6,845 nt of DNA, taken from positions 1 through 6,845 of the forward strand of contig CABUUD010000099.1 in the NCBI GenBank assembly GCA_902494585.1. The letters are read 5' to 3'. The position numbers and the translations under genes are program-made. Of the stretch, positions 1 through 5,947 are shown one piece after another. Every line of letters begins with the position of its first letter. The stretch's first letter is position 1. Under the pieces are notes generated by a model. That model was not told the DNA's origin and searched no databases. It saw nothing but the letters and a program-made list of their open reading frames with translations. Source of the DNA: an uncultured Collinsella sp. (GTDB lineage: Bacteria > Actinomycetota > Coriobacteriia > Coriobacteriales > Coriobacteriaceae).

Positions 1-106
1 CAAAAAGCAGCTCAACGTCCCGGCCGAGAACGTAATCATTACAAGCTCCCAAACCGGCACCGGCATCGACGAACTCAAAAAGCGCATCGCCGAAGCCTGC
101 CTCTAA
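1..106 (+). CDS. engB: C-terminal end of a P-loop GTPase, probably ribosome-biogenesis GTPase EngB/YsxC (partial)
   Basis: Reading from base 2, 34 codons are open and end at TAA 104-106; the rest of the gene lies before the window. The visible tail contains VIITSSQTGTGIDELKKRI. This fits the G5 region of small TRAFAC GTPases (the SAK-like loop, here TSSQTG) followed by the final helix, and the SS-x-TG-x-G-x-DE form resembles the EngB/YsxC end. EngB proteins are about 200 residues and end shortly after this loop, as here, whereas Era, Der and Obg carry further domains. EngB acts in the cytoplasm in late assembly of the large ribosomal subunit. The gene converges on thrB. Another GTPase family cannot be excluded from 34 residues, so the symbol is tentative. 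Confidence 0.5.
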   Translation, partial: KKQLNVPAENVIITSSQTGTGIDELKKRIAEACL

Positions 107-123
107 TAAGCGCCCCTATCAAT

Positions 124-149
124 AAAAGGCAGGCTATCAGCCCGGTGCC
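124..149 (-). terminator. Candidate intrinsic terminator for leftward (thrB) transcription
   Basis: On the minus strand GGCA and GGC (separated by a CCG bulge) pair with GCC and TGCC around a five-base loop at 135-139. This is followed by TTTTATT (127-121). On the plus strand no T run follows the hairpin, so any terminator here serves transcripts from thrB that have read through the E1 palindrome. The stem is only seven pairs with a bulge, so this is a weak call. Confidence 0.35.
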
Positions 150-198
150 CCTTCAAAGCGTGGGTCCCTGTAGGCATCCTCAGCAAGGTAAGCGCAGG

Positions 199-321
199 GA
201 CGGTCGGGATGTTCCCTCAAAATCATTCCGCAGCGCGAAGGCCCCTTGTCCGTCGCTCCGTAGGAGCAGGACAAGGGGCCTTCATGCGCGAGGACGATTT
301 TGAGGGAATATCCCGACCGTC
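199..321 (+). repeat. Long imperfect palindrome E1 (family with E2 and E3)
   Basis: Outer arms 199-224 and 296-321 are 26 nt and complementary except for one G-T pair at base 211. An internal loop follows, with ATTCCGCAG on the left (225-233) and CGAGGAC on the right (289-295). Next is a perfect 15-bp stem (237-251 with 269-283) and a small apical hairpin, GCTCC (255-259) with GGAGC (263-267). The strand given is the family orientation (TCCGCA side first), and the single wobble is G-U in RNA of that strand. It lies in the convergent gap between the GTPase gene and thrB. No T run follows either side, so it is not a textbook terminator. Whether it acts as RNA (3' end stabilisation, RNase III substrate), as a mobile repeat or as a DNA structure is not visible. 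Confidence 0.85.
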
Positions 322-345
322 ACGGACAGGTATATGGGGGGATGT

Positions 346-1227
346 CTACAGGTACTCGATTTGAGCGCCCTCGGTGTCGCATGTCAGAATATGCGTATCA
401 CACTTAGGGAACTGCTCGCGCAGCTTGACCTGCAGGAACTTTGCCACGATGGTGTCGTCGGTCACAGCCATAAGGGTCGAGCCCGATCCGCTGATCCAGA
501 TGGTCTTGGCGCCGCCGTTAAGGCAGGTGTCACGCACGGCGTTGTAGTCGGGAATCAGACGGCGACGATAGGGTTCCTGGATGCGGTCGTCGTTGGCGGC
601 GGCAATCAGGTCAAGGTTGCCGGACTCAAGACCGCGCGTCATGCCGGCGATGCGGCCCATCTGCCATACGGCGGTGGAGAGCGGAACCTCCTGCGGCACG
701 ACCTTGCGCGCCTCGCTCGTATGCACCTCGTAGGGCGGAATCACGGTAATAAAACGCAGGCGATCGCTCACCTCGTAGCGCAGGCACTGGGGGAGCGAAT
801 CGGTCGGCGTAAAGGAGCAGACGGCGCCGCCCAGGATAGCGGGGGCGACGTTATCGGGATGGCCCTCGACCTCGGTGGCAATGCGGACGAGCTCGGCACG
901 GTCGACGGTGTGGCCTGTCAGCGCGGCGGCGGCCATAATGCCGGCGACGACACAGGTGGAGCTGGAGCCCAGGCCGCGGGCGACGGGAACGTCAGTCTGA
1001 ATGTCGATGGCGACGGGGAAGGCCGGCTCGCCCCATGCGGCCAGTGCATCGACAAAGCTAACGTAGACCAGGTTGTTCTCGTTTTGGAATTCCTCGGGGC
1101 AGCCCGTGATGGTGAGCTTGTCGGCGCGCTCGAAGGTGAAGTGCGAGTAGAGGCTGACGGCCATGCCGAGGGTATCGTAGCCGATGCCTAGGTTGGCGCT
1201 TGTTGCTGGGACAGTGATCTTGATCAT
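346..1227 (-). CDS. thrB: Homoserine kinase ThrB
   Basis: Phosphorylates L-homoserine with ATP to O-phosphohomoserine, the substrate of threonine synthase; cytoplasmic. The 293-residue protein shows the three GHMP-kinase motifs: PATSANLGIGYDTLG at residues 7-21, the glycine/serine-rich ATP loop PVARGLGSSST at 81-91, and the C-terminal SGSGST at 246-251. EGHPDN at 121-126, typical of homoserine kinases, is also present. Length is slightly below the family's usual ~300-310 residues, with no motif missing. The ATG start is set by an AGGAGG six bases upstream (1234-1239). It lies downstream of thrC on the same strand, but a hairpin terminator and palindrome E3 lie in the 204-bp gap, so expression may be partly separate from thrC. 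Identification is secure. Confidence 0.96.
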   Translation of the reverse strand: MIKITVPATSANLGIGYDTLGMAVSLYSHFTFERADKLTITGCPEEFQNENNLVYVSFVDALAAWGEPAFPVAIDIQTDVPVARGLGSSSTCVVAGIMAAAALTGHTVDRAELVRIATEVEGHPDNVAPAILGGAVCSFTPTDSLPQCLRYEVSDRLRFITVIPPYEVHTSEARKVVPQEVPLSTAVWQMGRIAGMTRGLESGNLDLIAAANDDRIQEPYRRRLIPDYNAVRDTCLNGGAKTIWISGSGSTLMAVTDDTIVAKFLQVKLREQFPKCDTHILTCDTEGAQIEYL

Positions 1228-1233
1228 GTGGGT

Positions 1234-1239
1234 CCTCCT
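1234..1239 (-). promoter_or_regulatory. thrB ribosome binding site, abutting palindrome E3
   Basis: The minus strand reads AGGAGG here, six bases before the thrB ATG, a near-perfect Shine-Dalgarno. It decides the start codon. Only base 1240 separates it from the foot of the E3 stem, so a folded E3 in the leader RNA would sit directly against the ribosome landing site. Confidence 0.85.
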
Positions 1240-1240
1240 G

Positions 1241-1352
1241 GCGTGCCTGGCTGTTTAGTTCGCTGCTCGGACAGTCCTGCGCAAGACGGAAAGCACATTC
1301 AGTGCTTTCCTTTGCGTGCGGAACTCGCGACGAACTAAACAGCCAGGCACGC
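1241..1352 (-). repeat. Long imperfect palindrome E3 in the thrC-thrB gap (same family as E1 and E2)
   Basis: Outer arms 1241-1262 and 1331-1352 are 22 nt and perfectly complementary. Two flanking bases (1239-1240 with 1353-1354) could add G-T pairs. The apex is a 9-bp stem, GGAAAGCAC (1288-1296) with GTGCTTTCC (1302-1310), and a five-base loop. Between outer arms and apex, minus-strand RNA carries GTTCCGCACGCAA on its 5' side and TTGCGCAGGAC on its 3' side. This is the same TCCGCA/GGAC asymmetric loop as E1 and E2. The apical stem is unrelated to that of E1 and E2. A further unpaired section (1263-1273 and 1324-1330) lies between the outer stem and the conserved loop. If transcribed leftward it forms the leader of thrB. 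Confidence 0.85.
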
Positions 1353-1388
1353 TGTACACGTTCGTCATCATCCCGGTGGGTATCTGAT

Positions 1389-1421
1389 AAAAGAAGGTGC
1401 GCCGGCTTTCGCCGGCGCCTT
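1389..1421 (-). terminator. Intrinsic terminator after thrC
   Basis: Eleven to 43 bases past the thrC stop, the minus strand folds AAGG-CGCCGGC against GCCGGCG-(CA)-CCTT around a GAAA tetraloop, with a two-base bulge. A T-rich tail TTCTTTT follows. GC-rich stem, stable tetraloop and T tail together make a convincing Rho-independent terminator. It should reduce, though perhaps not abolish, read-through from thrC into thrB. Confidence 0.75.
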
Positions 1422-1431
1422 ATAAGGGGTT

Positions 1432-2949
1432 TTAGTTGGAAGCCATCTTTTTTGCTGCAGACTCGACGTAGCTTGCCATCTCATTAACGTCGCAGACGTC
1501 TTCGAAGCGGACGGGCTTGGACTCGAGCTCGGCGAGCTGGACCGGGGCAACCGTGTTGGTTGCCTGCTCGAGCACGCGCATGGCCTCAAAGTCGTCCTCG
1601 GGAACGTCGAGGCCCAGGGCGTCGCAGCAGGCGCGCGGGAACTTGTAGGGGCTGGCGGTCGAAAGCAGCACGCGGGCCTTGGCGCCCTCGGCGGGAGCGA
1701 CCTGCTCAAAGACGTGATAGCCGCAGGCGGTGTGCGGGTCGATCACGTAGCCGTTCGCGTCCCAGCAGCTCTTGATGGCAGTGCGTACCTCGTCCTCGCT
1801 GGCCCAACCGCAGCCAAAGACGCTCTGAATCTTTGCCAGCAGGTCGGCGGGAACTTCGTAGCGACCAGTCCGCGCCAGCTGCTCCATAAGGCCGGCAACG
1901 AGCTCACAGTCGCCATCGGACAGGAAGTAGAGCATGCGCTCCAGGTTGGAGCTGATGAGGATGTCCATCGAAGGCGAGATGGTCGTGAAGAACGGGCGGT
2001 TGCGGTCGTAGACGCCGGTGGTCAGGAAGTCAGCCAGCACGTTGTTCTTGTCGCTCGCGACGATGAGCTTGGCGACGGGCAGACCCATGCGCTTGGCATA
2101 GTAACCGGCCAGGATATCGCCAAAGTTGCCGGTCGGTACGCAGAACTCCACGGCGTCGCCGGCCTCGATGGCGCCGGCGCGCAGCAGCTGCGCATAGGCG
2201 GCAAAGTAGTAGACGACCTGCGGTACCAGACGGCCGACGTTGATGGAGTTGGCACTCGAAAGCACCGTGCCTGCGGCCTCCAGACGCTCGGCAAGCTCCT
2301 TATCGGCAAAGATGCGCTTGACGGCACTCTGGGCGTCGTCAAAGTTGCCGCGGATGCCACAGACGGCGACGTTATCGCCCTCCTGCGTGGACATCTGCAG
2401 GTTCTGGACGCGGCTGACCTTGCCCTCGGGATAAAAGACGGTGATGCCCGTGCCCGGAGCGTCGGCAAAACCGGCGAGCGCGGCCTTGCCGGTGTCGCCT
2501 GACGTGGCGGTGACGATCATGATGCGCTCGGCGCCGCCGTCCTTGGCGGAAGTGCGGGCCATGAGGCGGGGGAGCATCTGTAGGGCGACGTCCTTGAAGG
2601 CGCTTGTGGGGCCGCCAAAGAGCTCCATCACATAGGTCTGAGGGGCGTCAGCGCCCGGCGCTGCGTCGAGTTTGACGAGCGGCGTAACCTCTTCACTCGC
2701 GAACGTGCCGCGGTATGCCTCGTCGACACACGCCGAAATTTCTTCGGCCGTGTAATCATTCAGTAACATTCCCAACACATCTTGAGCGATTTCAAAGTAC
2801 GATTTATCTGCAAGCGAGCTGATATCGACCTGCTGGGTGCCAAGCTCGTCCGAGACAAACAAACCCCCGTCGGGAGCGATGCCGGTGCGGATTGCCACCT
2901 TACTTGAGCACGATAAAGTGCGTCCTCGTGTACTATGATAAGTTCCCAT
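1432..2949 (-). CDS. thrC: Threonine synthase ThrC
   Basis: PLP-dependent fold-type II lyase converting O-phosphohomoserine and water to L-threonine and phosphate, the last step of the pathway; cytoplasmic. From the chosen ATG the protein is 505 residues, matching the longer threonine synthase subgroup rather than the ~350-residue short form. STRG near residues 6-9 and GIAPDGGLFV at 23-32 are typical of the N-terminus. GGPTSAFKD at 112-120 carries the PLP-binding lysine (K119). TATSGDTGKAA at 147-157, NSINVGRLVPQ at 234-244 and VPTGNFGDI at 271-279 (cofactor phosphate loop) follow. The frame is open up to an ATG at 2994, but the ATG at 2949 is preferred: GAGGAG lies nine bases before it and MGTYHSTRG is where family homology normally begins. 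Downstream come a terminator and thrB; lysC diverges upstream. Confidence 0.96.
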   Translation of the reverse strand: MGTYHSTRGRTLSCSSKVAIRTGIAPDGGLFVSDELGTQQVDISSLADKSYFEIAQDVLGMLLNDYTAEEISACVDEAYRGTFASEEVTPLVKLDAAPGADAPQTYVMELFGGPTSAFKDVALQMLPRLMARTSAKDGGAERIMIVTATSGDTGKAALAGFADAPGTGITVFYPEGKVSRVQNLQMSTQEGDNVAVCGIRGNFDDAQSAVKRIFADKELAERLEAAGTVLSSANSINVGRLVPQVVYYFAAYAQLLRAGAIEAGDAVEFCVPTGNFGDILAGYYAKRMGLPVAKLIVASDKNNVLADFLTTGVYDRNRPFFTTISPSMDILISSNLERMLYFLSDGDCELVAGLMEQLARTGRYEVPADLLAKIQSVFGCGWASEDEVRTAIKSCWDANGYVIDPHTACGYHVFEQVAPAEGAKARVLLSTASPYKFPRACCDALGLDVPEDDFEAMRVLEQATNTVAPVQLAELESKPVRFEDVCDVNEMASYVESAAKKMASN

Positions 2950-2958
2950 ATAACACTG

Positions 2959-2964
2959 CTCCTC
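2959..2964 (-). promoter_or_regulatory. thrC ribosome binding site
   Basis: The minus strand reads GAGGAG, nine bases before the ATG at 2949. It supports that start over the in-frame ATG 45 bases further upstream at 2994. Confidence 0.7.
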
Positions 2965-3053
2965 GGATGCCTTGGTCCCAATCGGTGAAACCATGGTATC
3001 AGAGCGCGCAAAATAGGTTCGCAGAGGCTTTTTAGAAAGGTAACCTCCAGCCC
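2965..3053. promoter_or_regulatory. Divergent thrC/lysC control region
   Basis: Both genes must be transcribed outward from these ~90 bases unless transcripts begin inside the opposite gene. No -35/-10 pair matches well on either strand. The best plus-strand element is the A-rich CAAAAT near 3009-3014, with no good -35. AGAAAGG at 3034-3040 is the likely lysC ribosome binding site, though its 13-base spacing to the ATG at 3054 is long; it runs into a short palindrome AGGTAACCT (3038-3046). The stretch is too short for a lysine riboswitch or T-box, and none is seen. Confidence 0.4.
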
Positions 3054-4442
3054 ATGATTAAGATTGCCAAGTTTGGCGGCTCGTCGGTCGCCGACGCCGA
3101 ACACTTCAAGAAGATCAAGGCCATCGTCGATGCCGACCCGGCTCGCCGTTTTGTGGTGGTTTCCGCCTGTGGTCGCCGCTTTAAGGGCGACACCAAGGTG
3201 ACCGACCTGCTCTACCTGGTTAACGCGCACGTTAAGTACCACGTGTCGTGCGAGGAGCTGCTCGAGGACATTGGCCAGCGCTATTTTGATATCGCTGACG
3301 AGCTGGAGCTCACCTATCCCATCCGCGAGGAGTTCGCGGCCTTTGCCGAGCGCGCCCGCTCGGGCGGCTACTCCACCGAGGAGCTTGTGAGCCGCGGCGA
3401 GTACTTCACCGCTCGCCTGATGGCCGAGTACCTAGGCCTGCCGTTCCTGGACGCCGCGACGGTCGTTGCGTTCCATCACGACGGTACGCTCAGCATGAAT
3501 CGCACCTCCGAGCTGGTGCAGGAGTACGGCCAGCAGGGCGGCTTTGTTATGCCCGGTTTCTACGGCGCGACGCGCGAGGGCCAGATCAAGCTGCTCGATC
3601 GAGGCGGCGGCGATATCTCGGGCTCGATCTTGGCTAAGTGCCTGGGCGCCGACCTGTACGAGAACTGGACCGACGTCTCGGGTTTCTATTCTGCCGATCC
3701 GCGTATTGTTCCCGAAGCCCAACCCATTGCGCGCGTTACCTACGAGGAGCTGCGCGAGCTTTCGTACATGGGCGCAAGCGTCCTGCACGAGGAGGCCGTG
3801 TTCCCCGTGCGTGAGGCGGGCATTCCGCTGGTTATCAAGAACACCAATGCGCCGCAGGACCCCGGCACCATCATTAGCGAGACGGCTGATGAGGGCGAGG
3901 CGGAGCCCATCATTACCGGCGTGACCGGCAAGCGCGGCTTTGTTGCCATCAACGTTGCCCGCGACCGCACCAAGCCCCGCGTTGGCTTTATGCGCCGTGC
4001 ACTTTCGGTCTTCGAGCGCTATGACGTTTCCGTCGAGCACATGCCCACCGGTGTCGATCGCTTTGGCGCCGTGGTGCAGGAGCAGGATGTGCACGACTCG
4101 CTGTACTCGCTCGTGGGCGACATCCAGCAGGAGGTCGAGCCGCTCGAGATCGAGGTTGTCGAGGGCTTGGCACTCATCGCGACCGTCGGCCGTAACCTGC
4201 GCGGCCGCGCGGGTATCTCGGGCCATCTGTTTGGCATGCTTGGCCAGGCCGGCGTGAGCGTGCGTATGATTTCGCAGAGCTGCGACGAGATCAACATCAT
4301 TATCGGTGTCGAGGAGAAGGACTTCGACCTGGCGATTCGGACCATTTACCGTGCCTTCTCCGATGAGAACGGCATTGTGAAGGTCTCCGACCTGGAGGCC
4401 CCCGCGCCGGTCGATCCCGCTCTGGACGCGCTCCGCAAGTAG
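3054..4442 (+). CDS. lysC: Aspartokinase (aspartate kinase) LysC, two-ACT-domain form
   Basis: Phosphorylates L-aspartate with ATP to 4-aspartyl phosphate, the committed step toward lysine, threonine and methionine; cytoplasmic. The 462-residue protein starts with the amino-acid kinase signature KFGGSSVA (residues 6-13). It then has the SRGEYFTARLMA segment (113-124), the nucleotide-site stretch RGGGDISGS (183-191) and the ENWTDVSGFYSADPR region (203-217). Two ACT regulatory domains follow, at about residues 293-360 and 370-435. Length and domain order fit the monofunctional ~450-residue type resembling Bacillus YclM or E. coli LysC; no homoserine dehydrogenase domain is attached. The usual RGGSD is RGGGD here, probably a lineage variant. 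Feedback by lysine and/or threonine is expected from the ACT domains, but the effector cannot be read from sequence. The neighbour asd supplies the next step. Confidence 0.96.
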   Translation: MIKIAKFGGSSVADAEHFKKIKAIVDADPARRFVVVSACGRRFKGDTKVTDLLYLVNAHVKYHVSCEELLEDIGQRYFDIADELELTYPIREEFAAFAERARSGGYSTEELVSRGEYFTARLMAEYLGLPFLDAATVVAFHHDGTLSMNRTSELVQEYGQQGGFVMPGFYGATREGQIKLLDRGGGDISGSILAKCLGADLYENWTDVSGFYSADPRIVPEAQPIARVTYEELRELSYMGASVLHEEAVFPVREAGIPLVIKNTNAPQDPGTIISETADEGEAEPIITGVTGKRGFVAINVARDRTKPRVGFMRRALSVFERYDVSVEHMPTGVDRFGAVVQEQDVHDSLYSLVGDIQQEVEPLEIEVVEGLALIATVGRNLRGRAGISGHLFGMLGQAGVSVRMISQSCDEINIIIGVEEKDFDLAIRTIYRAFSDENGIVKVSDLEAPAPVDPALDALRK

Positions 4443-4453
4443 CTGCCATCCCG

Positions 4454-4482
4454 TTGATTTTTTTGGGACATGTCTCATAAAT
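4454..4482 (+). promoter_or_regulatory. Candidate sigma70-type promoter upstream of asd
   Basis: TTGATT (4454-4459) and ATAAAT (4477-4482) are separated by 17 bases; CATAAA with a 16-base spacer is the alternative register. Each box matches about four of six consensus positions. If real, it would start a leader RNA near 4489 that runs through the hairpin at 4517-4543 before asd. Confidence 0.35.
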
Positions 4483-4516
4483 CTACGACGGGGCGTTTCG
4501 TTTCGGTTTCGTTTCG

Positions 4517-4549
4517 ACGGGGCGGGTTTCGTGCCTGCCCCGTTCTTGT
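4517..4549 (+). terminator. Hairpin terminator or attenuator between lysC and asd
   Basis: ACGGGGCGGG (4517-4526) pairs over ten positions (one G-U) with CCTGCCCCGT (4534-4543) around a seven-base loop, followed by TCTTGTAT. The T tail is poor, so termination strength is uncertain. An upstream copy, ACGGGGCG at 4488-4495, could compete for the same GCCCCGT; the two copies flank repeated TTTCG units (4496-4516). Confidence 0.5.
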
Positions 4550-4559
4550 ATACACTGGC

Positions 4560-4565
4560 TACAAT
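4560..4565 (+). promoter_or_regulatory. Possible -10 element for asd
   Basis: TACAAT lies 53 bases before the asd ATG and after the hairpin, matching TATAAT at five of six positions. No good -35 lies 16-18 bases upstream, so this is only a candidate start for asd independent of lysC. Confidence 0.3.
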
Positions 4566-4617
4566 AATCGGCCTGCTTGGCGTGCGGGCAAAAGCCACAA
4601 CCTTTTAAGGGGGAAGC

Positions 4618-5643
4618 ATGAAACAGTACACGGTTGCTATTTTGGGCGCGACGGGAGCCGTGGGCACCCAGATGCTCGAGTGCCTCAACGAGCAGGAGTT
4701 CCCGGTTGGCAAGCTCAAGCTGCTGGCGAGCGCGCGTTCTGCGGGCAAGACCGTCGAGTTCCGCGGCGAGCAGATCGTGATCGAAGAGGCTTGTCCCGAG
4801 GCCTTTGAGGGCTGTGGCATTGTGCTTGGAGCCGCCGGCGACGACATCGCGAAGGAGCTACTGCCCGAGGCCGTCAAGCGCGGCGCCGTCGTGGTCGACA
4901 ACAGCCACGCCTTCCGCATGGATCCTGAGGTGCCGCTGGTCGTGCCCGAGATCAATGCCGACGACATCAAGTGGCATCACGGCCTTATCGCTAATCCCAA
5001 CTGCGCGACCATCATCGGCCTGATTCCCACGTGGCCGCTGCATCAGCTCGCCGGCGTGAAGCGCATGATCGTCTCGACGTATCAGGCGGCTTCGGGTGCT
5101 GGCGCTCCCGGTATGGCCGAGCTCGAGGCTCAGCTGGCCGCCCTAGGCCGTGGCGAGGAGATTCCCGAGCCGCGTGCATTTGCCGCCCAGCTCGCGAGCA
5201 ACCTGATTCCGCAGATTGGCGGCGTCAAGGAAGAGGGCTTTACCTCCGAGGAGATGAAGCTGCAAAACGAGGGCCGCAAGATCATGCACCTGCCCGAGCT
5301 GCGCGTGAACTGCACCTGCGTGCGCGTGCCTGTGCTGCGCTCGCACTCCGAGAGCATTACGCTCGAGTTCGAGCGTGACATTACGGTTGAGGAGGCCCGT
5401 GCCGCGCTGGCTGCCGCTCCGGGCGTGAAGCTGGTTGACGACATGAGCGCCGAGGATGCGCACGACCGCTTCCCCATGCCGATGGACACCTCCGACCAGG
5501 ACCTGATTTGGGTCGGTCGCGTACGCCGCGACATCTCGAACACCGAGGCTGCGCGCGGCATCACCTTCTGGTGCTGCGGCGACCAAATCCGTAAGGGCGC
5601 GGCAACCAACGCCGTCCAGATCGCTAAGCTGCTCTGCGAGTAG
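4618..5643 (+). CDS. asd: Aspartate-semialdehyde dehydrogenase Asd
   Basis: Reduces 4-aspartyl phosphate with NADPH to L-aspartate 4-semialdehyde, the branch point to lysine/diaminopimelate and to homoserine; cytoplasmic. The 341-residue protein has the Rossmann loop GATGAVG at residues 10-16 and the catalytic cysteine C129 in NPNCATI. STYQAASGAG is at 153-162, EGRKIM at 218-223, and the acid/base histidine H243 lies in RVPVLRSHSES (236-246). Length fits the Gram-positive type (~330-350). The ATG is set by AAGGGGG (4607-4613), four bases upstream. It follows lysC by 175 bases on the same strand, so the two may be co-transcribed, but a hairpin and possible promoters in the gap allow separate control. 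Palindrome E2 begins 12 bases after the stop codon. Confidence 0.97.
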   Translation: MKQYTVAILGATGAVGTQMLECLNEQEFPVGKLKLLASARSAGKTVEFRGEQIVIEEACPEAFEGCGIVLGAAGDDIAKELLPEAVKRGAVVVDNSHAFRMDPEVPLVVPEINADDIKWHHGLIANPNCATIIGLIPTWPLHQLAGVKRMIVSTYQAASGAGAPGMAELEAQLAALGRGEEIPEPRAFAAQLASNLIPQIGGVKEEGFTSEEMKLQNEGRKIMHLPELRVNCTCVRVPVLRSHSESITLEFERDITVEEARAALAAAPGVKLVDDMSAEDAHDRFPMPMDTSDQDLIWVGRVRRDISNTEAARGITFWCCGDQIRKGAATNAVQIAKLLCE

Positions 5644-5655
5644 TGTGACCTGTCC

Positions 5656-5785
5656 GGCGGGGGCCGGGCTTAGTTTTCAGAACGTCCTCGACCATGTGCG
5701 GCGCCTTGTCCTGCTCCTTCGGAGCCGCGGACAAGGCACCACACTGGTCTGCGGAGTGTTCTGAAAACTAAGCCCGGCCCCCGCC
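5656..5785 (-). repeat. Long imperfect palindrome E2 downstream of asd (same family as E1 and E3)
   Basis: Outer arms 5656-5683 and 5758-5785 are 28 nt and perfectly complementary. The inner stem ends in a 33-nt apical hairpin (5704-5736) that differs from the reverse complement of the E1 apex (244-276) at only three positions. The conserved loop appears as GTCCTCG (5684-5690) opposite CTGCGGAGT (5749-5757). In minus-strand RNA this reads ACTCCGCAG on one side and CGAGGAC on the other, as in E1. Two mismatches in the inner stem become G-U pairs only in minus-strand RNA, hence the strand assigned. There is no T run on either side. It lies antisense to any read-through from asd. Confidence 0.85.
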
Positions 5786-5947
5786 TGCGGTGACGCTGCT
5801 GCAAGCGGCCTGTGATGGGGCCGTTGTTGGTTGGGGCCGCTGGGCTGATGTGGGGGCACGTGGCCGTTGCGGGCTCTGGTCCCGGCGGCGGCCTCGGCGC
5901 TTCGCGCCTGCCGCCTGAGGTGACTTTGGGGTTGGGGTGAATCGGGG
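5786..5947. other. G-rich intergenic spacer without a gene
   Basis: This stretch is strongly G-rich on the plus strand, with TGGGGCCG repeated at 5816-5823 and 5832-5839, a G5 run at 5852-5856, and three G4 runs between 5928 and 5947. A GC-rich hairpin lies at 5884-5915: GGCGGC with GCCGCC outside, GGCGC with GCGCC inside. The plus strand has a 41-codon open stretch from ATG 5814, but there is no ribosome binding site and the composition follows the G-richness, so no gene is called. No function is visible. Confidence 0.6.

Noticed and set aside
164..201. GTCCCTG and CAGGGAC pairing around 24 bases just left of E1
   Set aside because: Only seven pairs with a long loop, and it overlaps the E1 arm. 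It could be chance and is not needed to explain E1.
334..1191. 285-codon open frame on the plus strand opposite thrB
   Set aside because: It is antisense to a clear homoserine kinase. Its composition (Gly, Ala, Asp, Val rich) is what GC-biased codons yield in the opposite frame, and it has no recognisable motif or ribosome binding site.
2947..2994. Earlier in-frame ATG for thrC at 2994
   Set aside because: The extra 15 residues precede the normal family start (MGTYHSTRG), and GAGGAG is placed correctly only for the ATG at 2949.
2950..3053. Possible lysine riboswitch or T-box in front of lysC or thrC
   Set aside because: The gap is too short and contains no recognisable conserved elements of either class.
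4448..4468. Small hairpin TCCC/GGGA with a run of seven T after lysC
   Set aside because: The T run is in the loop rather than after the stem, and the stem is four pairs, so it is not an intrinsic terminator.
3432..4598. 388-codon open frame on the minus strand opposite lysC
   Set aside because: It is a long antisense frame typical of GC-rich genes. lysC on the other strand has full family motifs, and the antisense product resembles nothing.
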